From: Sambucus nigra
Lineage: Eukaryota > Streptophyta > Magnoliopsida > Dipsacales > Adoxaceae
Length of the DNA: 64,000 nt
Assembly: GCA_949130495.1 (NCBI GenBank)
Contig: OX422207.1
Location: forward strand, 706,710,456-706,774,455
Direction: 5' to 3'
Position numbers and translations under genes: made by a program. This document shows, one piece after another, positions 49,780 to 61,969 of this stretch (its first letter is position 1; each line of letters begins with the position of its first letter). The notes under the pieces are model-generated. The model was not told where the DNA came from. It saw only the letters and a list, made by a program, of their open reading frames with translations, and made no database searches.

Positions 49780-50640
49780 AAGATCCCTCTAAAGGCAGGT
49801 ATTCATTTACGTTTATATCTTACATATACTGAACGGTATATTAGGGATTGTTAGCCCAGGAAATGGATGGTATAGATAAAACTTTTCATTACTTGAGTTG
49901 CACTACACATGGGCCAGCAATTAGATATACCAACATCGTAAGGCATTGTTGGCCCTTGTATTCGTATAACAAAAATTTACGCACTATTTCTTATCATTCA
50001 CAGTTCACATTGTAACTAGATGTGATCCTATAAAGTTTTTACTTGCTAGAATTGTACTAATAGGCAGGTTAGAAAGATGTTTCCTAATTCTCTGGGAGTC
50101 ATAAATTCATCATTCCTCGAGCTATCAAAAGTTAATCTTACATAAATCTCTTAACCATCTTTCATTCGGGGATGTTCGATCCACCAGTGGAAGAATTTAT
50201 AGGAGATGATCTTTAGGCTAATTTTTTGGAAGCCAACCTAGATGAATGGAGTATCGAATTTAATGGCTCTTCGACCGAAGATAAGCGAAGAGAAGGAGTG
50301 ATTTTGAGAAAAAAATGGAGAAGAAGTTTTACTATCATTCAAGTTGTACTTTAAATGCTCGAATAATAAAGCTGAGTACAAGGCACTAGTCTTAGGACTA
50401 CTCAAAGCTCTTAAGAGGGGCATCTACGTACTCATGATACAAGAGGACTCAAAATGGGTGGTTAAGCAAGTGATGTTCGAATTTTCTCTAAATCACATGA
50501 GTTTGGAACCCTACCGAACAATCATATAATGGTTGCTAGGGAAATTTGAAGTGGTAAAGATCAAGAGGCACCTGCGAATGATGAACATGCATGCCAACAC
50601 TTATGCTATAATTGCCTAAAATATTTCGTTCGAAGGAGAA
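49780..50640 (+). pseudogene. RNase H and second (archaeal-type) RNase H of element I
   Basis: The first RNase H (about 49780-50215) is badly broken; only LYLTYTERY and a few later fragments can be followed. The second (about 50226-50640) is clearer: FKCSNNKAEYKALVLGLLKA carries the Asn-x-x-Glu-Tyr-x-Ala motif and EDSKWVVKQV carries the Asp-Ser of that domain. A second, archaeal-type RNase H between the first and integrase is a known hallmark of Tat-lineage elements. Confidence 0.78.
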
Positions 50641-50989
50641 TCAACAATGGTGAAAATTACCAAGAGGATAAATCCCTCCTCAATTCTTAAAATATTACAC
50701 AGCGACGAAATCAATGATTTGAGAGGCAGAATAAGGAAGCAACTAGAAACAAGTGTAGGCTCGCTGAATTTGGTTGACTCGCACAGTATTTCATTACTAG
50801 GGGAAATTTGCATTACAAAAACAAAGGGGGTTGGCTATTCAAATGTGTGGATCCCTTTGTATAGAAGGGTCCAACGAACAAATTACTTCTTGCCTTTCAT
50901 AAGGCATGATGCTAAAATGATACATAGGGACTCTGGGAAATGTCAATTATTTTACCAAGAGACAGAGTGAAACTTCATCGATGAACCTC

Positions 50990-52223
50990 AAGATTGGAGG
51001 CAACTATACATGGACATGTGAGTAGATGGAGTGATGTCTATCAACAAAGATGATTCCACGAGGCTAAAGAGGTGAGTGACAAGATATTATGTCCAAAAAG
51101 GGCAGTTGTATCGAAGAGCCTATCATGACAGGCCTTTGAGGTTCATTATATGATAAAAAGACGAAGAAGAAATAATGAATGCCCATGAGTTGGTCATGTT
51201 AGGGGGGGGAAACTTTGTGACTAACTTATGACTTTCGAAAACTATTGGCCCATGATGGAAAAGGACTCTGCAGAGTTTGTTCCCAAGTGCAAGGCTTTTC
51301 AGTTACACGAGAATATCATTCACACTCCTTTAGTGGATCTCCATTCTCTCTCCACCCCCTTCCCATTCAACACATGGTCATTCAACCTAGTAGGGGAAAT
51401 AAATCCCTCTTCACACGGGAAGATTTGGATACTTGTTGCTAGTGAATGTTTTATCAAATAGGTGGAGGCCATACCATTGAAGAAAGCCACAGTGAGGTTA
51501 TTTGCTCGATTTATGAACGAGTACATCATTTTCTATTTTGATATCCCAGAGGTCTTCCTCTCAAACAATAGTACTCATTTTGTAAATAGTGAAGTAAGCT
51601 TCCTCAAAGACAATTACTCCACCATTCATCAGAAGTCAATCGTTACGTACCCAAAGTACAATGGGAAAGTAGAAGCTACAAATAAGACTCTGGTGAACAT
51701 CCAATCGAAAATATGCTAAAAGACTTTCCAATAATAGGGGATGATATGATACTCGAGGGGTTGTGGGCATACCGAATAACTAAGAGGAAGCCCAACAGGT
51801 ATACTCGTTTCTCTTTGGTATTTGGTGACAAAGTTGTTTTACCGATGGAGCTCGAAGTACCATCTGTTAGATATAACATAAGAAGTTCCATGCTTCCCCA
51901 TAACCGCCATGTATAGCTTAAGGCACTAGAAGAAGATAGAGATAATGTGGCTTGACACTTTAAGATGTATCGAAATCATTTGTCTAGATCCTAGGACCGG
52001 TTTATGAAGTCGAGGAAGTTCAAAGAGGTGGATTTAGTCTTAAAATCTTGCGCAAGACACATTAGAGTACTTTCATTACCTATGTTTGTAGCAAACTGGG
52101 AAGGGCCTTATATTGTTCGAACAACTCGTGATTCAGGCTAGTGCGGAGTATCAAAGGTGGAGGATGATATCACTTTTAAATTGAAAAACAAATGGCCTAA
52201 AATTTACTATGTTTAAAATTATT
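50990..52223 (+). pseudogene. integrase pseudogene of element I
   Basis: The zinc-binding region ends in FVPKCKAFQLHENIIHTPLV (second Cys changed to Phe), then LHSLSTPFPFNTW. The first two catalytic Asp positions both read Asn (aac at 51384 and aac at 51564); the Glu at 51672 remains, with 35 residues between the second and third, so D,D35E geometry is kept but not activity. The C-terminal LWAYRITKRKPN and ANWEGPYIV segments follow. A TAG interrupts at 51459-51461 and others follow after 51716. Confidence 0.88.
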
Positions 52224-52509
52224 TGTTAGTTTGCTTCCAACACAATGATTTGCTTGGTTTACATTTTGTTGGTACTTGTTCGATAGAATGTTCCCCACAA
52301 TACCGGGTTACCTATTTCCATGGAAGTATAAATACATCTTTATTTTAAAAACCATGGTCCAATTTATTTTCTTCATGCATAATCTAATCTATATTGTATG
52401 GATGTTTCGTATCATTCAACATTTAGTCAAAACATAAAAGGAAGGGAACCAAATGCAAAAAATATATTCAAATAAGATAAAATTAGTGAGTTACATTCAA
52501 ATAAAAGTT
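52224..52509. other. Spacer between integrase and antisense gene (element I)
   Basis: About 285 AT-rich bases with no motif. It separates convergent genes: pol ends from the left and the antisense gene ends from the right. Confidence 0.5.
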
Positions 52510-53403
52510 CTAAGGTAATAAGAACACAAATGATGGGGAAATTAGGAAGAGCGGCAAGTTGGTAGGAGAGTCCATTATGAAGCACATTGGTTGCCTAAGA
52601 AGATGATGATGATGTTGGGGAAGAATCTCCTCGAGATTACTCCGATCGATAGCCAAATGAGGCAGATCCTTTTGATGGATCTCTATTCTTTGCTGAACAT
52701 CATCTAACTTAGCTTTCACTTTGATAGGTTCCTTATGAGCAGACTCAATCTCTTTCTCAGATCCAACTAATTTGGCTTCTAAAGTCACCAACTTCTAAGA
52801 AATAACCACCTACAAATGATGATAGGTGTGAAATCGAACATAAAGTGCAGGTAAATCAACTTTCTCAAAGTCACACAAACATTTGACCAAATAAGACAAT
52901 GAAAACACTTCGTTAATAAGGATATTGATCTTCCCCAACAAAACCTTAATGGCATCAGAACTTAAGTATTCGAACGAAATGTTTATGACATCGCCTTAAA
53001 TAGTTACAAGGCCGAGCAATCTACAAGCCATCATCACAGGTGATGGTTGGATGCTACGAGGGGAAAAAGTAAATAAAAATACATTTAAGAGCTTTTCTAT
53101 TAACTCATGAGGAAAAAAAGTCAGTATATGGGGGAAATCATGCAAGGTTTGTCTCACAATTACCTCGAGAGATGCCTCAGGAGGATGTACGTTGAAAACA
53201 CTATCACTAGTAGAGAGGCGTTGGGTGTTAGAAGCACTAACACCTTCATGTAGCCCGAAAACAACTGCTAGGGACAATGATTGTGTTTACAAACCTAAAA
53301 CCTCAGCAATTGTAGCCAACTCAGTTATGGTCCTTGCTTGTGCAACCTCATGCATAACACCTCTAACCTCCAACTCACGAGAAGCTGACTGCTCAACTTC
53401 AAC

Positions 53404-53870
53404 CTAAAACACAAGAAGTTATCAAGTCAGAGAAATATACCAACTCTTTATGAGAAATTGAAAGTCCTACATTACTAGGACCATTTGAATCTCGGTTATG
53501 GGAGATTAAAGTCCTATATTACTAGGCCCTCTTGAACGTCTTACATTATTAGGCCTCCCCGACCCTAGGTTATTGGAGATTTAAGTACTACATTACCAAG
53601 CCCTCCCGATCCTTGGTTATGGGAGATTAAAAGTCCTACATTATTAGTCCCATTTGACCGTCGATTATGGGAGATTAAATTCCTACATTACTAGGCCCTC
53701 CTGACCCTCAGTTATGGGAGATTAAAGTTCAAAATTACTTGGCCCGCCTGAACCTCGGTTATGGGACATTAAAGTCCAATATTACTTAGCGCGCCTGTCC
53801 CTAGTTTATGGGAGAGTTAAAGTCCTATTTATTAGAAAATTATAATAACATTTAATGAAGGATTTACTAC
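53404..53870 (-). other. Possible intron in the antisense gene
   Basis: On the minus strand a donor tttag|GTAGTAAATC at 53870 and an acceptor gtgttttAG|gttg at 53404 bracket a 467-base segment made mostly of a minisatellite. Coding-like sequence flanks it (KFTDVPQPEVLYHSRL before, VEVEQSASRELEVRG after). No transcript evidence. Confidence 0.4.
53461..53832. repeat. Minisatellite, about 47-bp unit, 7-8 copies
   Basis: Degenerate copies of gttatgggagattaaagtcc + tacattactaggccctcctg, spaced 46-48 bases apart, with one longer unit (about 74 bases) near the left end. Confidence 0.9.
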
Positions 53871-56800
53871 CTAAACGGGAGTGATATAACACCTCTGGTT
53901 GAGGAACATCGGTGAACTTCTTGGTGGCTATCTACATCATATATTCTTCCTTATGAGAACCTCCTGGAGCAACCAAAGGACGTTAATCCAAGGGAACAAT
54001 AGTAGTACCCACAACTTCAGCAACTTTTTTTTATCAACTCTCGCATGGCTAGAAGAAACAACCTCGCCTCCCTCTGGATGGAGGACAGGTGGCCAAAAAG
54101 ATTAACTAGGATCTGGTCATTCGAGGGAGGAGGTGCCCATGGGGAAGTCCGCTTGGAGAATGAAACCTTTGGAGACCAATAAAAAGAAGGATGATAAATT
54201 TGGGAACATAAAATATGGAGCTCAGAAAGACAGGAGAGGAGGCTACTATCATAGGGGGTACAAGCATGGTGACTTCATTACAAAAGATTTAAGAACACCC
54301 TCCTCTTGGGGACATTCCTAGAGGGTAGTCTGATTACATAAGAAAGTAGAGTTAGGAGAATATCCACTACTAAATTGAGAAACATCAAGGATATTAACTG
54401 CCCCTAAGGAGATATTCATGATTACCATTGAAAGAGTAGGGACAGTCGCATCCTTAGGAATATGACCCCAAGAAGGAGACAAAACTTTGGTCGTCTGTAA
54501 GTACATGAGAGGGAACTCAAACCTATCACATACTCATCCTCTTAGGAATCACCTCGTGCACCAACTTGAAGATAGAGAGTATGAGTCGATCTTAAAAGAA
54601 AAAATGGGGGAAGTTATAACTAAAAGGAAAAAAATTGGGCCATACCTCTTCTTCAGGGATATCTTCTAAGATTTTGTAGTCACTAGGAGGTGAAGAAGGC
54701 CTTTAAGAAGAAACCATATTACGAAGTCTACACGTTCGAATAAGGGGGAGTCATCCACCTCTTATCCTACATCAGCTTCCTTTTCCTCTCCTTCATCATC
54801 ACCTTCCTCATCCTTATCGTCAACTCCTTCCTCTTCAAAAATTTTCTCATCACTTGCCTCATTAATTTCCTTAATTTTTTTGATAATATTGGTTAACCTA
54901 GCCGAAGACCTGCTACGTTTCCCACTCCTTTTGGCAACTGGGAATAAATAAGAAAACCTCGAATAGCCAGATGGGCTGACATAAAGGCCCTATATTCAAC
55001 ACAAAAAATTTCCCTAGACTGTTCCCATGAGTCAACATTGAAGAAACCACGTGAATAATATTATCTTTCTTCTTCTTCAGGGACTTCCAAATGGACCTCA
55101 CAACCGCCCTAGTAAAAGCAGTACGAGGAGTGTCCTACTCTTCATCCACTCTCGAAGTACCAAGGGAAACACCTACCTCTTCATTCAGGCGCAAAGGTTA
55201 ATATATTTTCTTCTTCTTCAACACAACATCATCTAGAGGGGCTAAAGGTGGTAGCTTGACAGGAACGTAATCATTTCTGGTGCTAAGGGGGAATTGAGAA
55301 CTGGCAGTAGTACAAGTCCTCAATCTTGCCTTGGTGGGGGGAATCTCTCCACAACAGGGTAATAGGGTTCTTTAAGGACGTTGTTCTCAAACCTACCTAG
55401 CTGATGCATCCAAAACATGAACATGTACATGGCCGATCTCCGCCCTATAGTAGCTTTGATAGGGATAATAGGGTTGGCAGTGTAATTGGAACAAGTTTGA
55501 ACATAAGTTGAAGTTAAAAAATTCTTGTAGGTAAAAGAAAAAGTAGTTGACTTCTCATGAGTAAAATGGTTGAGCATGGGGTCACCTTGGTCATATCCAA
55601 ATTGCATCGCTATCCGGTTGGGATGGTACCTCGAGTATAAGGACAACCACTTGGTATAATATGGAAAGTATGAGGGGACAAGGATAAGAGGAGCATTACT
55701 TGAAGGAAATTTCTTCAGAAATTCTTCCTCAATGTGAACAATGGATCGAGAGTCTACAACAAAGAAACTGTTGGTAAACAACAGGTCAACACCCACGTAC
55801 GAGCGATAAACAAACTTCTTAACATTATTAAAAAAGGAGTGAAAAGGATTTTTTTAAAGCTTGCGGTTCCAATAACACACACAAGGTACCTTAATAGGAT
55901 GGTCTGAGGGATAGTTACCGACCGGATCATATTTTGGGAATTGGGCACAAGGATAGGCCGTTAAAAAGAACATGGTTCGCATAACTGGATACATCAAAGC
56001 GGTCAATACTGTGAGAAGAGTTCGCTTGAACCTGGTCAGTCCAGATGTACAAAGTCCCCAAGGTCATGGAGGCTAAATGAAGTTTGATGCCATGATCCAT
56101 GAAAAAAACCATGTTTATCTATTACTTTCTAGGGAAATCATGGGGCTTGCTAAGAAGGAAAACCTTGGAAAGTATGACCCAAATATATCCCACAAACTCA
56201 ACGTTGGAACCATAACCATTTCCAATGGGGGGGATCTCTATAACATGCTTCCTCTTTGGGTTCTTCTTCACAGCTTCGCGAGCATTGGCTCTCGCCTTTT
56301 CCTTAATATAGACGAAATAATGAAGTTACCATACAATCTTTCATTACATCCTCCAACTCTGCCCGATAGGCCAATTCAGCACTGGAAATTACCTCCTCAT
56401 AAAATGGATCAAACCTGGAAGCTTTAAACCTCAGAAGTTCACAAACATCGTCAAGAGTGACCCTAAATTCACCCCAATCAGCTAGAAAAGTGTGTGTGCG
56501 GTGGTTCCACCTAAAATAAGGATTTGAAAAGTGGGGTTATTCATGTCAGTTTATTATAAACCCAATAGAGCTAATTTTGTGGCATACTTACTATGAATAC
56601 TATCAGACCAAGCCCCTAAACCCTCGCAAGCTCTTCGATGGATTCAAACTCCACTTTAGAGTAGGGATAATCCCCACGCTCAACCCTGAAATGGGTCACC
56701 ATCACTCTATAGGATGTATGAAAAGTCATCAACATTGTCACTCTTTGCCATCAACAAGTTTGCCCCTTTTTCAGTTTGAGTGTTCTCTGGAAATGCTCAG

Positions 56801-56930
56801 CGATGATCCAAAAATGGCCAGACTCACCAAAGTAGGGTGGACATCAGTAACAACCCCATTAGTTTTGAGGGGAAAGAGTGTGAGGGGACACACCCTTAGA
56901 TGATGGAGTCCTCTTAACAATAGGTCCCAT

Positions 56931-57430
56931 GGATACAAAAGAAAGGAATAGTTTTGTTACAGAGAAGACAGAAAGAAGAGGGAAGCTAAGCTCTCTCTCA
57001 AGGAAAACACATATGGAAAATAAATAGAATGGTAAAGAGTTGGAGTGATTGAGTGTGCAATTTCATAGGGCAATAACAATATCAACGACGGATCTACAGT
57101 GATGATCTATAAATAGATGGCAATATTTCAAGTACCTCACGTAGATTACACGCACGTGTGAGAAAATAAAATCAGAAGCGATAATAATGACAAAATAGAG
57201 GCGCCACATGGGATGCCTCAGTTCAGAAACATGCGCAAACCCTTGACGCCCATGTGTAAGAGGGAAAAGCAAGCATCAATCTTATTAAATGCGAAGTGCC
57301 CAGAGCAATAACGACAAATACAAAGATATCCAACCTGGGGAGATGAATCATTTTGAGGAGAAAATTTAAACAAAATCATTTCAGTGCCCAAACAAAAGAC
57401 ACCTCAAAGGCATTTATAACGTTCTATTTT
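56931..57430. other. Region between antisense gene start and LTR of J
   Basis: About 500 bases. It would hold the promoter of the antisense gene (on the minus strand) and a polypurine tract for an LTR to its right. ctggggagatga at 57335-57346 is a candidate tract. No coding sequence recognised. Confidence 0.45.
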
Positions 57431-58296
57431 TGAAGGGCTAATATGACCAAGTGTGACCTCATTTTAGGATGAGGGACATAAGGTCATAACACCGGAGTTC
57501 TCAAGCGACCTCACCATGAGGATTTCCAAGACTGGTCCAGACTAGCATCGGCCTCGTCATCCACAACCTCCTCCATCCAGTAGGCTAAGACCTTAGGAGA
57601 GTCTACCGTCAATAAAGACATGTCTCTTCCTCTTCACCAACCAACACCAGGGAATGACCTATATAACCCACCTCGTCCTGATGCCATAGGCCGAGGCCAT
57701 ACTTATCCCTTATTAACATAAAGTCAAGCACTGCCTTAACTACCTCGTACTCGTACAAGCCAAGACCTCTGCAGACGACATCTACAATACGAGCAGTACA
57801 AGGTTCTAAGGAGACACGTACCACGTGAATAATTTTATTATAATAAGATTATCCACTCACATGAGGGAATATTGCATCATCATTAGTTACATGTGATATG
57901 GATAGTTCTCATGATCCTATTAGAATCCTTCATCATCACATTCCTAATGCATGCTAAAGGGGTGCATTACACCCGTTGACCACTATAAATATTTGTCTTC
58001 TACCTCATGTAAAGGGATCACATATTAAAAACCCTACTGAAACTCTGTCAAATGGAATGTAAGAGAGAAAAGGCTTAAATGTATGTATCTATGGACGTTA
58101 GAGGCTATATTTAATGGATTTCACACACTCAAACAGTAGACGTAGGCCCTTCAGAGGTTGAACAACTTATATCCGATGTCATTTTCCTCTCTGCCTTATC
58201 TTTTCTTATTGATATATTGCTTATTTATTGCCATTTTTGTACCTGTATTAGCTCATTCATCACTTTGATTTGGTGATACCAATTCTAGTATCATCA
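57431..58296 (+). repeat. 5' LTR of element J (possibly shared with I)
   Basis: Ends ...tatcatca at 58296, three bases before the primer site. A TATA box lies at 57984-57990. The start is uncertain: TGAAGGGC at 57431 or TGAATCATT at 57344. No second copy is visible. It does not resemble the leader of element I, yet it follows I's antisense gene directly where a 3' LTR would be expected. Confidence 0.55.
57984..57990 (+). promoter_or_regulatory. TATA box in LTR of element J
   Basis: TATAAAT about 310 bases before the LTR end. Motif evidence only. Confidence 0.45.
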
Positions 58297-58299
58297 ATC

Positions 58300-58316
58300 T
58301 GGCGCCATCTATGGGA
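58300..58316 (+). other. Primer-binding site of element J
   Basis: TGGCGCCATCTATGGGA, close to the TGGCGCCGTCTGTGGGA site widespread in plant Tat-lineage elements. Confidence 0.8.
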
Positions 58317-58479
58317 ATAAGGATTATTATATATTCCCTTCTCCAGCTTATATTCACCGGAGTCTCTGGTGGTAAACCATCCCTCCCCTCTCTTGGAGTT
58401 GTTTCACCATTGAAAGAACTCTTGTTGAGCTTATAAGCTTCTACTCTTAAATTCATAACTCACCCACCAGGTTCTAACC

Positions 58480-60160
58480 ATGGCATTAAAATTTCAACCT
58501 ACAGGTGGTGGACCTAGATGTAGTCATGCCCCTCCTCAATTATAAATGGTAGAGGTGGTTGTGGCATTAAAATCATTGATGGCTAGCCAACAAGCGATTC
58601 AAAAAATGTTGTCCGCCTTCAGCTAAAATATATTGGTGAGACCTGTAAAAGTTATGATGGAGATGATTACTTTGACAGACATAGAGCGACATCCAGATGC
58701 CAGGGGATCACCCTAGGCACCGTATAAAGAGTTGCCAGCTCTTTAATAGTGGAGAAACGTTGCTGACCCTAGGCATCTACGCTTGTGGAGGCAAGGTCAA
58801 CACTGCCTGGAGGATAAGTATGATGACAATGAGGATAAAGATGCTTAGGATGAATGCTGGGAGCCATATGAAATATTAGGAAACATTGAACGCCCCATTC
58901 AAGGTAACTGAGGACACAATAAGAGGCCTTGTTCGGATGATCAACCAAGGGGCTCAACCTTTGATCGATTAAGCAGAGGGTCGGCCTTTGAAAGGCTCGA
59001 CCCAATGGGTGATCTTAGAGATTGGTTGCCCAGATTATGGAATATACCCAACTCTAGAAAAGAAAACGCAGTGTGCAGATGACATGTGACTGTGATGAGG
59101 GAAAAAGATAAGTAAATAGCAAACACGGGTCAACTGAAAGGGAACATTTTGTTCAGCTAGTTGAGGTGGTAAGGGACAATATCATCTAGGTCGATGTTAT
59201 GGAAATGGTTGAGAGGAGCTGGAATGACTCTATTCAAAGGATAGAGGATAAAATTAGAGACATTCTCAAGATTTGAAATCCCTTAAAGAGGGGTTATTCA
59301 AAAGGCTATCCTTTCGTGGCTAGGATCATTAATTTTCCAATCCCGACTAAGTTCAAGCCACTAATAGTCACTCATAAGTATGATGGGAGCATTAATCCAG
59401 TTCACAACATCGAGATGTACTAAAAAGCTAGATACATTTACATTATCTCAGATGAGATGAGGCGTCGTATCTTTTTAATCACTTTAACTAGAGCAACCCA
59501 TGTATGGTTCACCTCAGTCCCAAAGAGTTCAATTGAGATTTTCAAGTAGATTGCAGAGAGATTCATAAACAACTTTTAATTTGGGGTGAGGCCCCAAGGG
59601 AAGATGACTCACCTTTTGTATGTCAAGCATGTGAATAATGAGAATCTCAGGTAATATATTACGAAGTTCAATAAGGAAAAGCTATAGGTCAAAGATTATG
59701 ATGAAAGCATTGTAATAATAGATTTGATAGGAGGTTTATAGAAGGTAAAGCTACTCTAGAATCTTGTTGAAGACCCTCTGAAGTCCATGGACAAGCTATT
59801 CGCGATGGATGGTAAGGTCATGAACGGTGAAGAAGCTATGGGAGGAAAGTATGAGGTTAAGAAGGGTACTAGCTGTGGGGGCATGTTCCAGAGAAGAACA
59901 AATATGGAAAGAAGAGATGAGCGAACGATAAGTTTGCTGACTACAATCCCCTCAAATTCAGATATGAACATATCTTTAACGAGATCAAGAATGATCAGTC
60001 CCTACGGTTGCCTAAAAAATTACAAGTTGCTCCTCACAAGAGGAACAAAAGTCTATGGTGTGAATCCTACGAGGATCATGGGTACATGATTGACAAATGC
60101 TTAATGAAGGCCAGAAAGCTAAGGAGGCATGTAGTTAAGAGTGGCTCAAGGGGTGGCTAA
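58480..60160 (+). pseudogene. gag pseudogene of element J
   Basis: Probable start ATG at 58480 (MALKFQPTGGG). After a broken N-terminal region, the capsid domain is readable at about 59300-59720: FVARIINFPIPTKFKPLIV, then YDGSINPVHNIEMY, WFTSVPKSSIEIFK and LLYVKHVNNENLR. This is the standard Tat-type gag order. The basic C-terminal part continues to about 60160. Stops occur throughout (for example 58624-58626, 59421-59423, 59548-59550). Confidence 0.8.
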
Positions 60161-60382
60161 GAATACACCCAGAAGAAGAAAAAAATGACAAGTGTAGACC
60201 AGATGCTACAGCCGGCCGAGACGATGATGAGTCGGACGACTGTGATGAAGACGACCCTGACCTTCCTCCTAAGTTTGATAATCCAAAGGGTTGAATCAAT
60301 GTGATCTCGCATGAGGTCAAGAATATATGCGGGGGGTTGTTGAAGGAGGAAAGCAAGTCGCTGATAGGAAAGCATATGAGCA

Positions 60383-60860
60383 ATGGAAAAGGCTCTCCCA
60401 CCAAAGCATAAGACTATCAAGTCAACTATAATTCAACATATCAAAGGTAAGAAAGCCAAGGTTGATATTAATACATCAGTATTTGACTTTTCAAGGTTAA
60501 ATTTCAAGGGAAAATTAACTTCACATGATGACCCTTTGGTCATCACTACTCTGGTTCATAGCTATGAGGTTTCAAGGATTCTGGTAGGCGGAGGCAGCTT
60601 AGCCGACATTATGTTTATGGATTTTTACAAAGGTCTATATATAAGAAAGAAGAGTTTGATTCCATATCACTAACCACTTATCGACTTTAGTGGGGAGAAA
60701 GTACAACCTATGGGCATATATAAAATGGAAGTAAGAATGGGAAATAACTGGCAAAAGTGTCTTACAAGGAAGAGTAGCTTCTTCATCATATATAAAAACT
60801 CTTGTTTGGCCTATAATATAATTCTCAGAAGGGTAGAACTCAAGGAAGTTGAGGTCGTTC
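60383..60860 (+). pseudogene. protease pseudogene of element J
   Basis: VFDFSRLNFKGKLTSHDDPL precedes the active site, which reads VGGGSLADIMF at about 60584-60616. The family has an Asp at the position now Gly (ggc at 60587), so the catalytic residue is lost by one base change. Downstream IDFSGEKVQPMGIYKMEV and AYNIILRR complete the domain. A stop lies at 60671-60673. Confidence 0.82.
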
Positions 60861-61960
60861 CTTCAATAGTCCATCAGATGATTAAATTATTGACCCCATA
60901 TGGGGTAGGGGAAGTTCAAGGGGACCAAGTTGAGCCACACGGATGCTACTTCAACTCAGCCGAGGAGAGAGAAGCATATAAAAGGGTCGATATGACCTAT
61001 AACATTGATACCGTAGACCCTAGAGACAAAAATAAGTTGAAGAAGGGTGATGCCGCTGAGGAGGTAGAATCCATCATCCTCAATGAAGACAAGCCATAGA
61101 ACATAATCCAAATTGGTAAAGCCCTAAGGAAAGACGTCAAAGAGGAGAGGGTTAAGTTATTAAAGAAAAGGTTGTGCATTTTTTCCTGGAGCCACAATGA
61201 TATACCCAGCATTAATCCAAAAGTTATTTGTCATAAGCTAAATGTGGACGATGATGTGAAGTCGATTCAATAGATAAGAAGAGTCTACTCGCGAGAGAAA
61301 TATGATGTCATCCGGGAAGAGGTTAAAAAATTAGAGAAGGCGGACTTATTAGAGAGGTCATTTACTCGGAGTGGTTGGCCAATGCTATCATCGTCCCCAA
61401 AGACAATGGCAAGTGGAGGATGTGTATCAATTTTATAGATTTGAATAAAGATTTCCCTAAAGATAGCTTCTCACTGCTAAGGATTTCTTAGATGGTAGAC
61501 ATTACCATCATCCATGAGTTAATGAGCTTTATGGATGCCTACTCAGGCTATAACCAAATATTCATGGATCTGGCCGATGCAGAGACAATAACCTTTATAA
61601 CCGACAAGGGAACCTATTGCTACAAGGTCATTCCCTTTGGGGTGATGAATACCGGTTCCACATATCGAAGGTTGGTCAACAAAATACTTAAGGACTAGAT
61701 CGAGAAGACGATGAAAGTGTATGTCAATGATATGTTGACGAAGATACTCAAATGTGACACCCATGTGGCTGATCTTGAGCATACTTTTGACTTGATGGAT
61801 GAATATAAGATGAACTCAACTCCACCAAGTATGTCTCCGGTGTCGAAAAAGAAAGGTTCTTAGGCTTCATAGTAAATCAAAGGGGGATCGAGGACAACCT
61901 CAAAAATATTTAAAGATTTTTTGGAGATGAAGACTCCCACAATAATAAAGGATGTGTAGA
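60861..61960 (+). pseudogene. reverse transcriptase pseudogene of element J
   Basis: A linker (to about 61230) includes FSWSHNDIPSINP, the start of RT. SFMDAYSGYNQIFMDL (about 61528-61575), CYKVIPFGVMNTGSTYRRLV and the catalytic box YVND at 61720-61731 follow. The family motif is YVDD, so the first catalytic Asp is Asn. Frame changes lie at about 61280-61490 and after 61780. The thumb region is fragmentary. Confidence 0.85.
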
Positions 61961-61969
61961 GACTAACTA

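Larger units (their letters stand above)
52510..56930 (-). pseudogene. Antisense PMD-type gene (aORF) of element I
   Basis: Read on the minus strand from the ATG at 56930. The N-terminal part shows WNHRTHTFLADWGEFRVTL (about 56512-56457) and, further on, PYYTKWLSLYSRYHPNRIAM with QFGYDQGDP (about 55675-55585), motifs of the plant mobile domain family. Next come a basic, NLS-like patch (AKRSGKRSR, about 54940-54899), an acidic run (about 54870-54770) and a C-terminal coiled-coil-like segment (52791-52680, LEAKLVGSEKEIESAHKE). The longest open part is 55796-55320. Several stops and frame changes make it a pseudogene. Tat-lineage elements are known to carry antisense extra genes between integrase and 3' LTR, some with this domain. 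Function unknown. Confidence 0.72.
44400..57343 (+). mobile_element. Element I: decayed Tat-lineage Ty3/gypsy with antisense gene
   Basis: Plus-strand order: LTR-like leader with TATA box, primer site at 45681, gag, protease, RT, RNase H, second (archaeal-type) RNase H, integrase. Then, on the minus strand, a PMD-type gene. The second RNase H identifies the Tat lineage. I cannot match a 3' LTR to the 5' one, so the outer limits are guesses. The antisense part may belong to another, joined Tat element. Confidence 0.65.

Noticed and set aside
56490..56590. Strong-looking splice donor (GTAAGTAT) and TTATTTTAG acceptor in the antisense gene
   Set aside because: Coding-like sequence (HSKYATKLALLGL, then NNPTFQILI) continues through the interval, so a frameshift explains it better than an intron.
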